Source of the DNA: Scedosporium boydii
Taxonomy: Eukaryota; Ascomycota; Sordariomycetes; Microascales; Microascaceae
Direction: 5' to 3'
Assembly: GCA_002221725.1 (NCBI GenBank)
Contig: NJFT01000035.1
Location: 1-64,000 of the forward strand
DNA length: 64,000 nucleotides
Made by a program: the position numbers and the translations under genes. The notes under the pieces are model-generated. The model did no database searches, had not been told where the DNA came from, and saw only the letters and a list, made by a program, of their open reading frames with translations. Positions 11,773 through 23,354 of this stretch are shown piece after piece (position 1 is the stretch's first letter; every line of letters begins with the position of its first letter).

Positions 11773-11821
11773 GTTGGTGATCTACAGTGCAGCCTCGTCA
11801 GCCTTGCATGCATGACGTCTC

Positions 11822-11859
11822 CATCATGTGATTGTCGTTTCTCAACCTGTCACATGATG
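11822..11859. repeat. 10-bp inverted repeat with CACATG cores
   Basis: CATCATGTGA at 11822-11831 is repeated in perfect inverted form at 11850-11859 with an 18-base spacer. Each arm carries an E-box-like CATGTG/CACATG core. The pair lies 50-90 bases upstream of the candidate minus-strand small gene, so it could be a paired bHLH-type site or a hairpin. This is inference from sequence only. Confidence 0.6.
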
Positions 11860-12446
11860 AGCTGAGTTTCTGAAGAACGAGAGGGTTGCAACCCGCGGCA
11901 GGTAGTCGCTACTTTACCGAGCGTTTATATTTAGTCGTTGACGTTGTGGCGGGTTGGTGGTCCACTGTCCACTTTCGAAGGCCGCCGAGATGGTGTGGCC
12001 GTACAGGCGGCCGCATCTCAAGCGACCCAGGTGCCTTCGGCTCCTTGCTGATCCCTCAAGCCACCCAACATCCCTTGACAGGAAGGAGGAAGATCCGATT
12101 CGGGGCTAGTCGCAGAGCGGGAGTTTAGTTTTCGCCGTCAACTTGTGCGGTGAGTGGTGGAGGATTTCGCATTCCCTAATTTTGACATAAACTGGATTAA
12201 TGGGACATAGCCTCGACCGACGAGCGAGCGCTACACTGCGGCCAGTATGGGGACCACAATGCGACCTCGCAATTCAGTTGTTGGAAGTCCACATTAGCTG
12301 CGGTGGAGTCGTTCAATACACCCGGCCGGGCCAACCTTCACTGCGGGCATCGGCAGACAGATAATAATGGGTCCAAAGGCTACGAAGTTCGCCGGCGGTG
12401 AGCCCGGCGATCCGCACTTTTGTCCCCAAATCCAACCGAAGGACCT

Positions 12447-12744
12447 ATGGAGTACGAAGCAATAAGGACAAGGCCGGAAAGTCACAGAATTGGCCGAAAG
12501 AGTGGGGAAAGGGTGCCTGCTCAAAAGCCATCAGCCCGTAGTGTAATTGGCTTCTTATCGCAGCCGGATGCTGTTGAACCTTCAGAATCGAGGCAACCTG
12601 GCCGAGAAACAAACCCGGGATGGCTGCGACTGCATTCGGTGTAAGTGCAAAACGGTGGTGATCAATGGCGCAATTGGTAATTTGTGGTGTGGCTGGCATT
12701 TACAATACACTAACGTGGCCCGCATTAGCTCATGGAGGAGGTAA
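12447..12744 (+). CDS. Candidate small spliced gene (69 aa), unknown function
   Basis: The main support is an almost ideal intron at 12641-12728: donor GTAAGT, branch CTAAC at 12710-12714, acceptor ATTAG 14 nt later. An ATG frame from 12447 runs through exon 1 (to 12640) and closes after four codons in exon 2 (12729-12744). The product is Arg/Pro/Ser-rich with no domain or signal peptide. Intron retention would change only the last few residues. A second frame (DGCDCIR) is also open across exon 1, and further 5' exons are possible, since a GTGAGT donor lies near 12152. The transcript is more certain than the protein. Confidence 0.3.
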
Positions 12745-14280
12745 AAGGGACGTCTTCCTGGAGACTCCATGATTTCGTTCAGCCGATTGCATTCCAACGA
12801 CAAAGCTAGAGCACCATTCGATTCCACCTTCACCCATCCTACGTCTCGGCCTCAGCTGCTCCGATTGGGGTTATCGAAAGCCAGTGCGTCCGCACTAACC
12901 GGGCGACTGGAGACTTGCTGCACGAATTTGCTAGGGATGGAATCGATATTGCCAGTCACTGATTCATTTCTGGATTCTTCAACAAGATTCTCTTCCGAGG
13001 TGCACCACCCAACATAGGGATTCAATTCAATCATTAACACGAAGGGAAATCTATACAGGTGACGGCTCAGACTGTAATGAAGCGTCGCCGATATTACTTG
13101 TCTACAGGTACCGGGGATTAGCCAAGCCCTGCAAATACAGGAGAATGGACAACAAACCGACAAGCAAGCAGGAGGCTCCTCTACGTTGAACTCCAATTCC
13201 GAAACGTCTCTCCTAACGGCATTCGCTTTCTGACCTGATTTGGCTTTCTTACTAGTACTCCGTACTGCAAGGATGGTGGGAAAGATCACGTCGAATGATC
13301 AAGCGTTCGTCGCTACTTTACTTCGGATTGTGTGTGGATGTTTGTTTAAATTGGGGGTGTTGTCCCCTACCCTGCCTCATTTACGTATACGATGCAACTG
13401 ATCAAGCGATACATTTGCAAGTCAACCGTATGGTATCTCGTGGTTAGTCTCAGCTCGCCTAACACCTTTACCCCCTCCTCTTTCCCTAGTTTGGGTAGAA
13501 ATCGAAGCGATCTGGACTTTCAAGAACAACCTCGCTGAATATGCTGTCTCCTCAAGCACGATACATACAGCGAAATCCGACCCTGGAGATTCGTACTAGT
13601 AGCAGTCTAACTGGCGGCAGATGCACCCCCCCTTTGGGTACTGATCACCTTGCATTGCAGCGCTAAAGGGCCAACGGGCATTGGTAGAGACATGGTCCGT
13701 CGATCCCCTCTTTCCGATGTGGTGCAGCAGTTTCGTGGACTAGTTCCGCTCTGGGAGAAATTCTAACAAAATCGACGGGGATATTCAGTGCTACTTGTTA
13801 CGCCGCAGCAAAACGATATGGAGAAGCGAGCCTGAATCGAGAGGGCTTCAATATTGTCTGAAATGGTGCTAGCCTGAGGCTCAGGAACACTTCCCCGGTC
13901 TACCCTGCAGATCTTGATCCAGGGATACCCCCTCTCTTATAAGTCAGAATACGACATCTCGACGACACCACACAGGTCCCTGGCCGGGTTATGTCTCGAT
14001 GCGCTACTGCACATGATGTGCGCTAGATGTCAACCAAGTATCACTGCAGAAAATGACAGACGATAATGCTACCCTCTACTTAATTAGAGTGCCAAGTACC
14101 AAGGCACATAGGTGCGGTGCGGCGCAACAGTCACCTCTGCCAACGTCCCCATCAGTCAGGAGGAGACACTGCGCAACACTCTCACAACTTTGAGCCGGGG
14201 CCAAACTTGAGGCCGCAGGGCCGTCATCTCTTGGACTTTATACACTTTTTAACCCTCTAGAAAAGCGTTCATTTCATATA
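12745..14280. other. No supported gene
   Basis: Frames here are short or lack an ATG. The longest (minus strand, about 145 codons ending at 12852) begins at a GTG and shows no domain. No repeat longer than a few units and no RNA gene was seen. Confidence 0.5.
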
Positions 14281-14748
14281 ATGACTGTTCTATTCTTCCG
14301 GTATATCCCGGTTGCGAGTTCACCTTCGACGCCGAATTGCGCTGAATGGATGACTCTCTTGATTCCTGTTCTGAGATTCCGCCCCAGGATTTGTCTGGCC
14401 TCAGCCAACGGACCCCGGACAAAAATCCCCCCTGCCGTTATTGTCGTTCTTTGGATGAGATGCGACTTGCTTCTGGAAAAATCCGGGAATTATTTGTCGT
14501 GCCAAGCAAGTTTATGGTTCAACAGTGAAGAGGGGGGAGGCGTGTGCATCACGCTGTTCAGCCCTGACAGCCTGGGGGGCGTGAAGATTCAATGTTGTGA
14601 TTCAATTCAGCATCTGGTGGTGCACAAACGAGGTGTCAGAGTGGGTGGGCTCAGACCGTCCATGGATGGATTTGTCCCCCACACACCCCGTCCATTCCGG
14701 ACCTCAAGTCTCCACAAACCACTGCAACGTGTCTTGCAAACATGCTGA
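14281..14748 (+). CDS. Unconvincing ORF (155 aa)
   Basis: An ATG-initiated frame of 155 codons follows an AT-rich stretch (TTTATACACTTTTTAACC) that could serve as a core promoter. The product is Pro/Ser/Cys/Arg-rich and matches no family I know. A second ATG frame overlaps it at 14346. There are no splice signals or conserved motifs to support translation, so it may be chance. Confidence 0.15.
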   Translation: MTVLFFRYIPVASSPSTPNCAEWMTLLIPVLRFRPRICLASANGPRTKIPPAVIVVLWMRCDLLLEKSGNYLSCQASLWFNSEEGGGVCITLFSPDSLGGVKIQCCDSIQHLVVHKRGVRVGGLRPSMDGFVPHTPRPFRTSSLHKPLQRVLQTC

Positions 14749-16980
14749 TGAGGGCTTCCTGTTTCGCCCAGTATCGTGTGCACTACTTTTTTTAAGCGCC
14801 AACGTTTGGCTTCTTTGTTTGTCTTCTCCATGCGCATGCATGGGGCTGAGGCTTCCAACGAGAGAATGGAGTGTTCGTGTTTCTTGTCTGCGGATGGAGA
14901 AACAGCCCACCCTCGACGCATGTTTCTGAATCTGGAGGCTTCTCCGATGACACTCCCAGGTTTGCTGTTTTCCTTTTTTTTTAATTCTTCTGGCCCCCAT
15001 CATGCGGCTTTTCCTTGCGGCCCTGAACCCAGTAAATCAAAATTCCGAGCCACTGATGTCACGAGTATGAATTTTCACATTCTTTGGGAGGAAAAAAAGA
15101 GAAAAAATCCCTGTTCGGATGAAGCTAGCGCGGTATTATCCCCCTAGTAGCCAAGTCTACCCCTTCAAATCTTAGCTGTGCTTTGACGTCCGTCGACTAA
15201 TACGCCTCCTCCCTCACATCATGATCCTTTTGGGGGCGGGCGTTGGGCACAAAAGGACATGACTGAGGATACTGACGGGTGAATTCTTTCTGTAAACGAG
15301 GTTAAACGAAGGGTCGGATGTCGAGGTGTGTTTCTTACAGAGAGGGCCAACGATGTAATGTGCATGTAGGTGGAGTTTTAGGTCTTCCTCGGCCGCGCAA
15401 GGCGCAGGATCGCGGCTAATATTGCCAGATAGGCATTTTTTCAGGCCCCCAAAATCCTCCAATGTCCATTTTCGCAGAATCCGACAGGCGAGGTGGGCGC
15501 TCGGCGCTGAAGACTGCCTAATCCTGCCAACACATACTCTAGAATGGGATAGGAGGTATGCCGGACAATCTGAATACGGGAGTCGAGCCGGGGATCCATG
15601 AGCAGATTCGACGACCAACAGCGGCATTCCCTTCCACACGCCCCCCGGGGCAATGCGGATGTGGGACTAAACTGGGCACGATCCGATGGTGGCCTGCAGT
15701 GTCGGCAAACTCGTTAGTTGGCCCGGAGGCCAGGGCATGATGGCGACAGATTCAACCTCGAGATGCCTAGTGACGATGAGCGTAGTGCAGTGCATTCCTG
15801 GACGATCAACCATCTTGGGGTCCCAAAAGTTGTCGCGTGCTGGGCTTACGCCCCGTTGGCCCTGATTTTCTTTTTCCTTTCCCCTTTCTTCTCTTTTCTT
15901 CATTTCCACTTCTCCAGCCTCTTAGCCCCCAATCTTATTGATGTCATTGCCATTTTCCCCTCCATGAACATTACGAAGCTCAATAAACATGTTGGCGACG
16001 GGGATCGATTTATGAGACAGTCGAGCAAGCAACGAGTTTAGCAAAAAAAAATCTGATTTAATTGATTGATTCTATCAAACGAAGTTACTCGCAGTCTATG
16101 TGCCACTCCCTTTTCTTCTCCATCGATCAAGTCAATCTGTTGAAAAGAAAAGAAAAACAAATTGATCCAAAAGCCAGTGTGGAAAACAGCTCAACAGACA
16201 CACGTAAGGACAAGGAGAGGGAATCGATGATAATAAAGGGGAGGAAAAAAAACCATTCAAAGGAAACCAAGATAAAAAAGAGTTCCATCAAGAAACCTCC
16301 CCTCTGATATTAATATACACTCGAGTAGCCAGTCGCCCCTTTTTGGCAGCTTTTCCCTCCTTTAGAATACAGCCTCCGTTTCTCATTTTCTTCTTCTTCC
16401 TCCTCCTCCTCCTCCGTCGCTCTCTCCTCGATGCTGGCGTACCCTCTGCACCTTTTTTTCTTTTTATTCTCACTTCACTTTTCGTTCCATCCACTTGAAT
16501 GGGAAAACCCCGGCCATGGGCCTGGGATAAGAGAAAATATGAAGTCTTTGTTTTGATCGAGTCCACAACTTCCATTACCTATGCACGAAAAACAAGCCGC
16601 GAATCCTATTTTGTCCCCCTCTCTTTTTCAGGTTGAAAATACCAGTCTTTTTGGTTCTATATTGCAATGCTCTGGGTCGTAACACCAGGGCCAAAAGGGC
16701 GGAAAGGAAATAAGGAGAAGAAAGAAGGAAAAAAAAAAGAACCGGATGACGACCATGTCATGATGCATTAATTTGACGCCGTAGAAAAAAAAAAAAATAG
16801 AAACGCATGGGAAAAGAGAAAGTTTTGGGGGAGAGAGAAAAAGACACAATGCGTCGTAATTTCGATGTAACACTATAAACGCCTCGAAAAAAACAAGGCC
16901 ATGCTGTGCTAGGACTCAATGCTTTCTTTCGATCAGTCGGCTGGCAACTTATGTAGCCGAGGGTCATCCTGCCTGCCTCC
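14749..16980. other. Intergenic DNA including the RPB1 3' flank
   Basis: No supported gene. A CT-rich block occurs at about 15855-15935 and a CTT/CCT run at about 16387-16413. A-rich sequence fills about 16140-16290. The part nearest RPB1 (roughly 16,650-16,980) is probably its 3' untranslated region, since the RPB1 stop is at 16981-16983 on the minus strand. Confidence 0.55.
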
Positions 16981-19900
16981 TTAATTCTGAGGTCCAGGGG
17001 TTCTAGGAGACCACTGAGGTGACTGTAACCGCAAAAGCGTGTGAGCATACTTTGGTGGGTTCAAGTACGAAGCGGGGGGTATCGTCGGAAATCAACTTAC
17101 AGTAGGGGAGTAGCTGGGGCTCGTCGGCGACTGCTGAGCCGGGCTTCGTTGGAAGGTTGGGCTCGTAGGCGAGTACGACTGCGGCGAGGTGGGAGACCAC
17201 TTCGGCGACGCCGGTGAGTACGAGGGCGAGGTTGCCCCAGCTGCGTGGAGGTTGGGAGAGGCCGGGCTATAGTTCGGGCTGGCCGGCGAGTAGTTGGGAG
17301 ATGTGGGTGAGTTGAACTGGTTGGGCGACGTAGGAGAGTAGTGCCTGGGTGACGTGGGAGAGGTTGGCGAATACGTCGGAGACGTCGGGCTGTAGTTGGG
17401 GCTCGTGGGCCGATGAAGCATGGGAGACGTGGGCGAGAATGAAGGCGAAGAAGGGCTGAATGAGGGAGAAGTGGCGAAGCGTCCGCCAGAGCTATCCAGC
17501 AACGGCGAAGTCGGCGAGTATCCAGCAGGTGAGGTGGGCGAGTATCCGCCATATCCGCCCATTGGTGAGGTGGGGGATGTACTAAATGGACTCGTGGCGC
17601 CTCCGCGAGAGTATGGGCTGAAGCTGCCAGAACCATAGCCGTCTGCGCCGTAAGACGTCTGGAAGCCAGCTGGGGATTCGCTTCCTGCTCCCACAATGGG
17701 AGAGAAGTTGCCGGCATCGGGGGTACCGGGTCCAAGAGACACGTAGCCGGAATCCGCCATTGGAGATCCGCTGTCGTATGGCGTAGCAGCACCCTCTGTC
17801 GGGCCGCCCTTGACCGGCATTCCAGGCATGAGACCCATGCGTGCGTGATCAGAAATGACGGTATCAAGCATCTTGGGATCGAGGAACACCTCAAAGTTGC
17901 CTGTGCCCATAGGCGCCATCTGTCCTAGCATAACGTTCTCTGAGATTCCTCGGCAATCGTCGAGCTCTCCACTAGACGCCGCCTCCAAGAGAATTTCAAC
18001 CGTTTCCTCAAAAGAACACCTCATAAGCGCGCCAGTGTCGGCTCGGTTGATTCCGTGACGGGTGACGGCAGATATGGAACCGCGATAACTCATGACATCG
18101 ACGAGAAGGGCGATATGTCGGTGGTTGACGTAGGAACCACCAAAGGCCAACACTTGCGTAAGCTCGCGCACAATGGCAGCGCGGGCTGCCTCGATACCAA
18201 ATACTTCGAGGATCTGCCAAACGTTGTTGGTATAGGTTCGGGCCGTATCAACACCGGAAATTGTGAGGACCTCGCGGAGCGCACTGCCCGAGGTATCGAG
18301 ATACCACTCCTCGCAGCGAGGGTCCGTCTTGCCAGCCAAAAGGGATCCGTCATCAGTCTCGATGAGCTTGTCACCCTTCGTCAAGAAAGCTCGCTCAATG
18401 CCCGGCACGCCGCGCAAGGTGAGCGTGTCGAGAAGATGGCTCTCGAAACGCTTCAACATTACGTCGTCCTCAATAACACCCGAGTCTTCATCCTTGTCAT
18501 TGCTCGATATTGTTCGAATGCGGATTACCTGCTCGTCGGCATTGTTATCGCTGGAAATGACGGCAAGATCGGAGGGGTAGTCTTGTCGGATTCGGGCAGC
18601 GACATCCTCAATGTCCAAACCCTTATCCAACATCTTCTGCCGATCAAGCACGATACGAAGGAGCCAGCGAGATTGGTCATCAATCGTATGGCGCATCGTG
18701 TCATCAGTCAACCAGTATGATTCGAGCATGTCCATATCCTCAGGGATGGTAGTCGACATGATATCGGGGTCATAGTAGATTTCCGTGAACGCGGTGACTG
18801 ATCGCAGAGTCGTATACTCGACGGCATTTCGAAGAACCTTGGCCGCCTCCTGAGTGGCGTTTCGTCCCTCGAGATATACGACCATTGAAGGCGTCTTGAT
18901 GTTTGTTGCGAGGTTGAGAATTTCCTTCAGACGTGGAACACCCAATGTAACGTTCTTGGACGATACACCAGCAAAATGGAATGTATTGAGCGTCATTTGA
19001 GTGGCAGGCTCACCAATGGACTGGGCCGCCAGAACACCAACCATTTCGCCAGGGTTCACGAATGCCTTGTCCCAACGGCCCTGCAGCTCACCAAGAACGT
19101 GCTCGAAAGCGAGCCTGTTGAGACGCTGGCCAACAGCGATACGCTTGAAAGCCAGGCGCGAACGAAGCTGTGCCTTGAAAAGAATCATGGCGTTCTTGTT
19201 GGCTTCGTGAGAGATAGGGTCATGGCCAGTGACAATAGTCATGCGATCGAGCATCGCCTGCACCGCGGGTATGACGTCTTGAGGGCGGAGGTCGCTGCGC
19301 TGGCTACCATCAACGCCAAACAGCCTCCTAGCCGAATCAATGATCCGAATGACGTTGAGAGGAAGCTGCATCATCTCGTCACCCTTCTTCTTGGCGTTGA
19401 TCTGACGGACGTTGTTTCGATCAGACCAGAGAGCATCATACTCCTCGTCCAGCAACTGCTGGACGGCAGGGTCGCCAACGATCTCATTGCCATACTCCAA
19501 AGCATCCAAGGCAGCAGGCCGCTTGTTGGCCATGATGTCTAGACGATAGCGCGATTCAAAGTCGGCGTTGGACATGCTGAGATGATCCATACGCTGCTTT
19601 TCGATGCATAGAGCGTCGAGACCATCCTCTCCGTAGAGGAACTGGACGATGTCACCAAGAGAGTTGCGGACGGTCCCGTCATACTTCACGCTAACGTCTT
19701 CAAGCGCTTTCACGAGACGACGTTGGATGTAACCCGTCTCGGCCGTCTTAACTGCAGTATCGATGAGACCTTCTCTACCAGCCATGGCGTGGAAGAAGAA
19801 CTCGGTTGGCGTAAGACCACGGAGGTAAGAGTTTTCGACGAACCCACGTGCCTCGGGGGAGTAATCATCCTTGGTGAAATGGGGCAGAGTTCGGTACTTG

Positions 19901-22345
19901 AATCCGAAAGGAATACGCTTTCCTTCGACGATCTGCTGGCCGACGAGCGCCGTCATTTGGGAAATGTTGATGGACGAACCTTTAGAACCCGACGAGGCCA
20001 TGAGGACTGCGTTGTTCATATCGCGCAAACTCTTCTGGGTGGTAGTACCGGCATCATCACGAGCCTTGTTCAAGGCAATGGAGACCTTGTTTTCAAAGGT
20101 CTCTCTGATGTTCATACCAGGTAACGCCTCGAGCTGGTTTGCCGTTGCTTGGGCAGTGAGCGCTGCGACTTCCGCCTTGCGCTCGTCGATATGAATCTGC
20201 ACCTTTTCACTGGTCGCCTTATCTGGAATCGTGTCGCCAATTCCAATAGAATGGCCGACATGCAAGAACCAATAGTTGACCACGGACTGAACCCCATTAA
20301 GGAACGCCATGGCACCCTCCGGACCAAGCTCATTGTAGGCCAAGTGCACGATACCACCACCGGCCGCACCTACGCTCTTCTTCGAGAGGAGACCGTACAT
20401 AAGCCTTCCACCTTGGATGAGGAGGCCCTCATCCTTCAGGGGCGCATCCTCTCGGCTCTCGCTAGGATTGAATAAGCTAATGGTAGGCGGGATGACCATG
20501 CTGATGATTTGCTTGCCAGTCCATAGCGGGATCGGCTTGTGGATTGCAGGGATCGGGATGATACCATCCCATTTAGGCACCCAGAGCATGACGTTCATCA
20601 CCTGCTCCTTGTTTAAGAAGGTATCACGACGGCACAGCTTGTAGATACCAGCCAGTGAATCCTGAACAATACCCATGAGAGGACCGTTTCGCTGCGGCGA
20701 GACGATGTTCAGAGGCACCATGCAAAGTTCCCTAACTTCGGCGCGAGTTTCCTCGCTTTGGGGGACGTGCAAATTCATCTCGTCACCATCGAAATCGGCG
20801 TTGTAAGGCGACGTGACAGAGAGATTCAGTCGGAATGTGGAGTAGGGCATGACGCGAACTCGATGACCCATCATCGACTCCTTGTGAAGAGACGGCTGAC
20901 GGTTGAAGATGATATAATCGCCATCCATGAGGTGGCGTTCGACCTTCCAGCCGTACTCGAGAGTGATCTGTCCCGCGCGACGGTGATGTCGCAGGTCGAT
21001 TCGGGTAACGCCGACGTCGTCAGCGCGAATAACATATCGGGCGCCGGGATACTCGTTCGGACCATTTTGTACGAGGCGGTGAAGCTTGCCAATGTTGTAA
21101 GGGGTGACGGTCTCGGGGTACGTGAGTGTACGCGCGATCGAGCGAGGAACGCCGACTTCGTCGAGTGACAAGTTGGCATCTCCGGTAATGACAGTACGAG
21201 CTGAGAAGTCCACACGTTTTCCCATGAGGTTTCCCCTCAAACGGCCCTCCTTTCCCTTTAGACGTGATCGAATGGCCTTGACCGGGCGGCCGCTCTTTTG
21301 CAGGGCGCGGGGCAAGCCTGCGATGTCGTTATCCATATACGTGGCAACGTGGTATTGCAAAAGCTGCTCAAAGTCGCGAAGAATGTGGTTTGGAGAGCCT
21401 TCCCGGATAGCCTGCTTTACATTGCCGTTGGCTCGAATAATGTCACTCAGCTTGTAAGTCAAATCATCCTCGTTTCGCATGCCGGTGCCAGTACCGTCCA
21501 TGGAGACACTGGGTCGGACAGGAGGGGGTGGAACTGCCAAGACGGTGACAATCATCCATTCAGGGCGAGCATAGTCTGCATTCAGGCCCATGTCCCTCAT
21601 GTCATCATCTGAGATGCGGCGGAAGATGTTTAACACCTGTTCGGGAGAAATGGGCACCATATCCTTCTTTTTGGAAGAAGGAGCACCTTCTTGATCGGCC
21701 ATGCCACCTTTGAGAAGAATGCTGAGCCCCTGTTGGCGAACCTCGGGGCAAATGTTTCCGCAGCCACCGTGGTTGATGATGACCTTCTGTTGTCCACCAT
21801 CTACGCCGGGATCCATCCGTTCGCGGGGTTCGTTGTCGCAGATGTTCTTCTTCTTGCAGAGTTCCCAAACCTTCTGGAAACGCGCCTTGGGTTCTCGAAT
21901 TCGGACTGCCCGGGCAAACTCCGCATCGGTCTGAGGCTTGATTAGCATGGCTAAGCTTGCAAGCAATCAAACTTCGCCATTAACTTACCCTATCCACCTT
22001 CACTTTACTGCAGTTGTGGCAAACCATCTCGAGAATCTTCTTGACCTTTTTGAGGAAGCCTGGGTGGAAAACGGGCTTCGCCAACTCGATGTGGCCGAAA
22101 TGGCCTGGACATTCTCCCATCGCCTGGGTGCATGTTTTGCACCTGAATTGTCTATCGATGGATCCGAGAAGGGGATCGTTCAATCCTCCGTCGCGAGGCT
22201 TGATGCGCAACTCGTCCATGGTCTCAGGGTAGATGATGTGGCACACACTCATGTTCTTGATCTCTTCAGGAGCCAGGATACCAAACTGGATCTCCTCTAC
22301 CGTCTTGATCGGCGCGCTCGAGTGAGAGAAGTATAGGTTCGCCAT
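16981..22345 (-). CDS. RPB1: RNA polymerase II largest subunit
   Basis: Catalytic subunit of Pol II, which makes mRNA in the nucleus. Three exons (22345-21989, 21930-17101, 17022-16981) close in frame to 1742 residues, the normal fungal size. Visible parts in order: the N-terminal zinc-clamp cysteines (CKTC near 69-72, CPGHFGHI near 79-86, CHNC near 109-112); the catalytic NADFDGD motif near 496-502, whose three Asp bind Mg2+; the trigger-loop/bridge region ([19 protein letters not shown]); and a C-terminal heptad domain over the last 170 or so residues. The first intron acceptor was chosen at CCTCAG because it restores the family spacing [10 protein letters not shown]. The last exon adds 13 residues, ending RTPGPQN. 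The heptads are strongly degenerate (see findings). Confidence 0.97.
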
Positions 22346-23354
22346 TTTGATGGATGATTATTGTGGGTTTTGATGGATAGGAGAGAGGCGTTGCGAGTCG
22401 AAGAGGGGGTCGGTGGCGCGTCGAGGCCGATTGGATGGGGAAGGTACGGACGCGGTAATGGAGGTGACCAGGAAGAAGAGTCGGTCGAAAGAACGCGAGA
22501 ATTAAATCGAGGAAAGACAGCAGGAAAGCGCGCGAGAATTTCAGAGATGGAAAAGAGCGTTGGTGGATGATTGCGGATGGCGCTTGAGGTCGGCGCCCTT
22601 CCTGGCCAGCGGCCGAGGAAGAAACCTAGTAAAATGTCGTCGCAGTCGCCACCGTCGCACGATTGCCGGGAAAAAGGCGACGATAACGCGAAGAAAAGCA
22701 CTCGAAGTCGTTAAAGAAGGTCAGAGACACTATCTACGGCGTCCTGACGCGTGTTGTGATGCGATGGTGGTTGATGACAAGAGGTTTGTCGAGGGTTACG
22801 TTGTTGAAAAATTCACGGGGGCGAGAGGTTTGGCTTTGAGGCTGGATCTGACCGCGGGAGATGCCGCTAGTCCCGATTAGGTAATTTTCTGCCTTTTCCA
22901 AACCGCTGCCTGCTCCAGTGGGCTCAGCGCCTCTTTGACGCTGAATGCGTGGATCAATGATGCCTGACCGGGGAATAATGTCGAGGTACGTCATTCATGG
23001 CGAAACAGCATGCAAAATAGCTCCAGTACAGGTATTTCTACTTTTGGAAAATATTTAAGTCAGAATAACCTTTCACCTCCGATTCTCCACATTATCAACA
23101 TCAATCATTGTTATTGTTGATGAATGACCGACTCCATCATTCCTGCCATCATTGATCGCCCTCCTAATAATATTAAGCTCCAGCGGGGCCAGCGACAGAA
23201 AATACAAGATACAGACCGAGATGCTGCCATTATGGCGCCTGCGCCTGCGCGTCGCGTATGCATAGTCCTAGTCCGACCCGGGATTGTGGAAACGTGCAAA
23301 GAAAGAAAGGGGGTATATTGATTGATCCATTTTGTTTGGCATTTCACGACGTTG
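22346..23354. promoter_or_regulatory. RPB1 upstream region / SWD1 3' flank
   Basis: About 1 kb lies between two minus-strand genes. The part next to 22345 should carry the RPB1 promoter and leader, and the part next to 23355 the SWD1 3' untranslated region. Open plus-strand frames here show no domain. No TATA box is obvious. Confidence 0.5.

Noticed and set aside
12535..12600. A-box-like string (TAGTGTAATTGGC) suggesting a tRNA
   Set aside because: No B-box follows within tRNA distance and the ends do not pair.
12852..13289. 145-codon minus-strand frame
   Set aside because: It begins at GTG and not ATG, has no domain, and has no splice or leader support.
15718..16041. 107-codon plus-strand frame with a hydrophobic stretch
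   Set aside because: The hydrophobic part is simply the translation of a CT-rich tract, and no gene structure surrounds it.
20758..21457. Plus-strand frames inside RPB1
   Set aside because: These are antisense shadows of the highly conserved RPB1 coding sequence.
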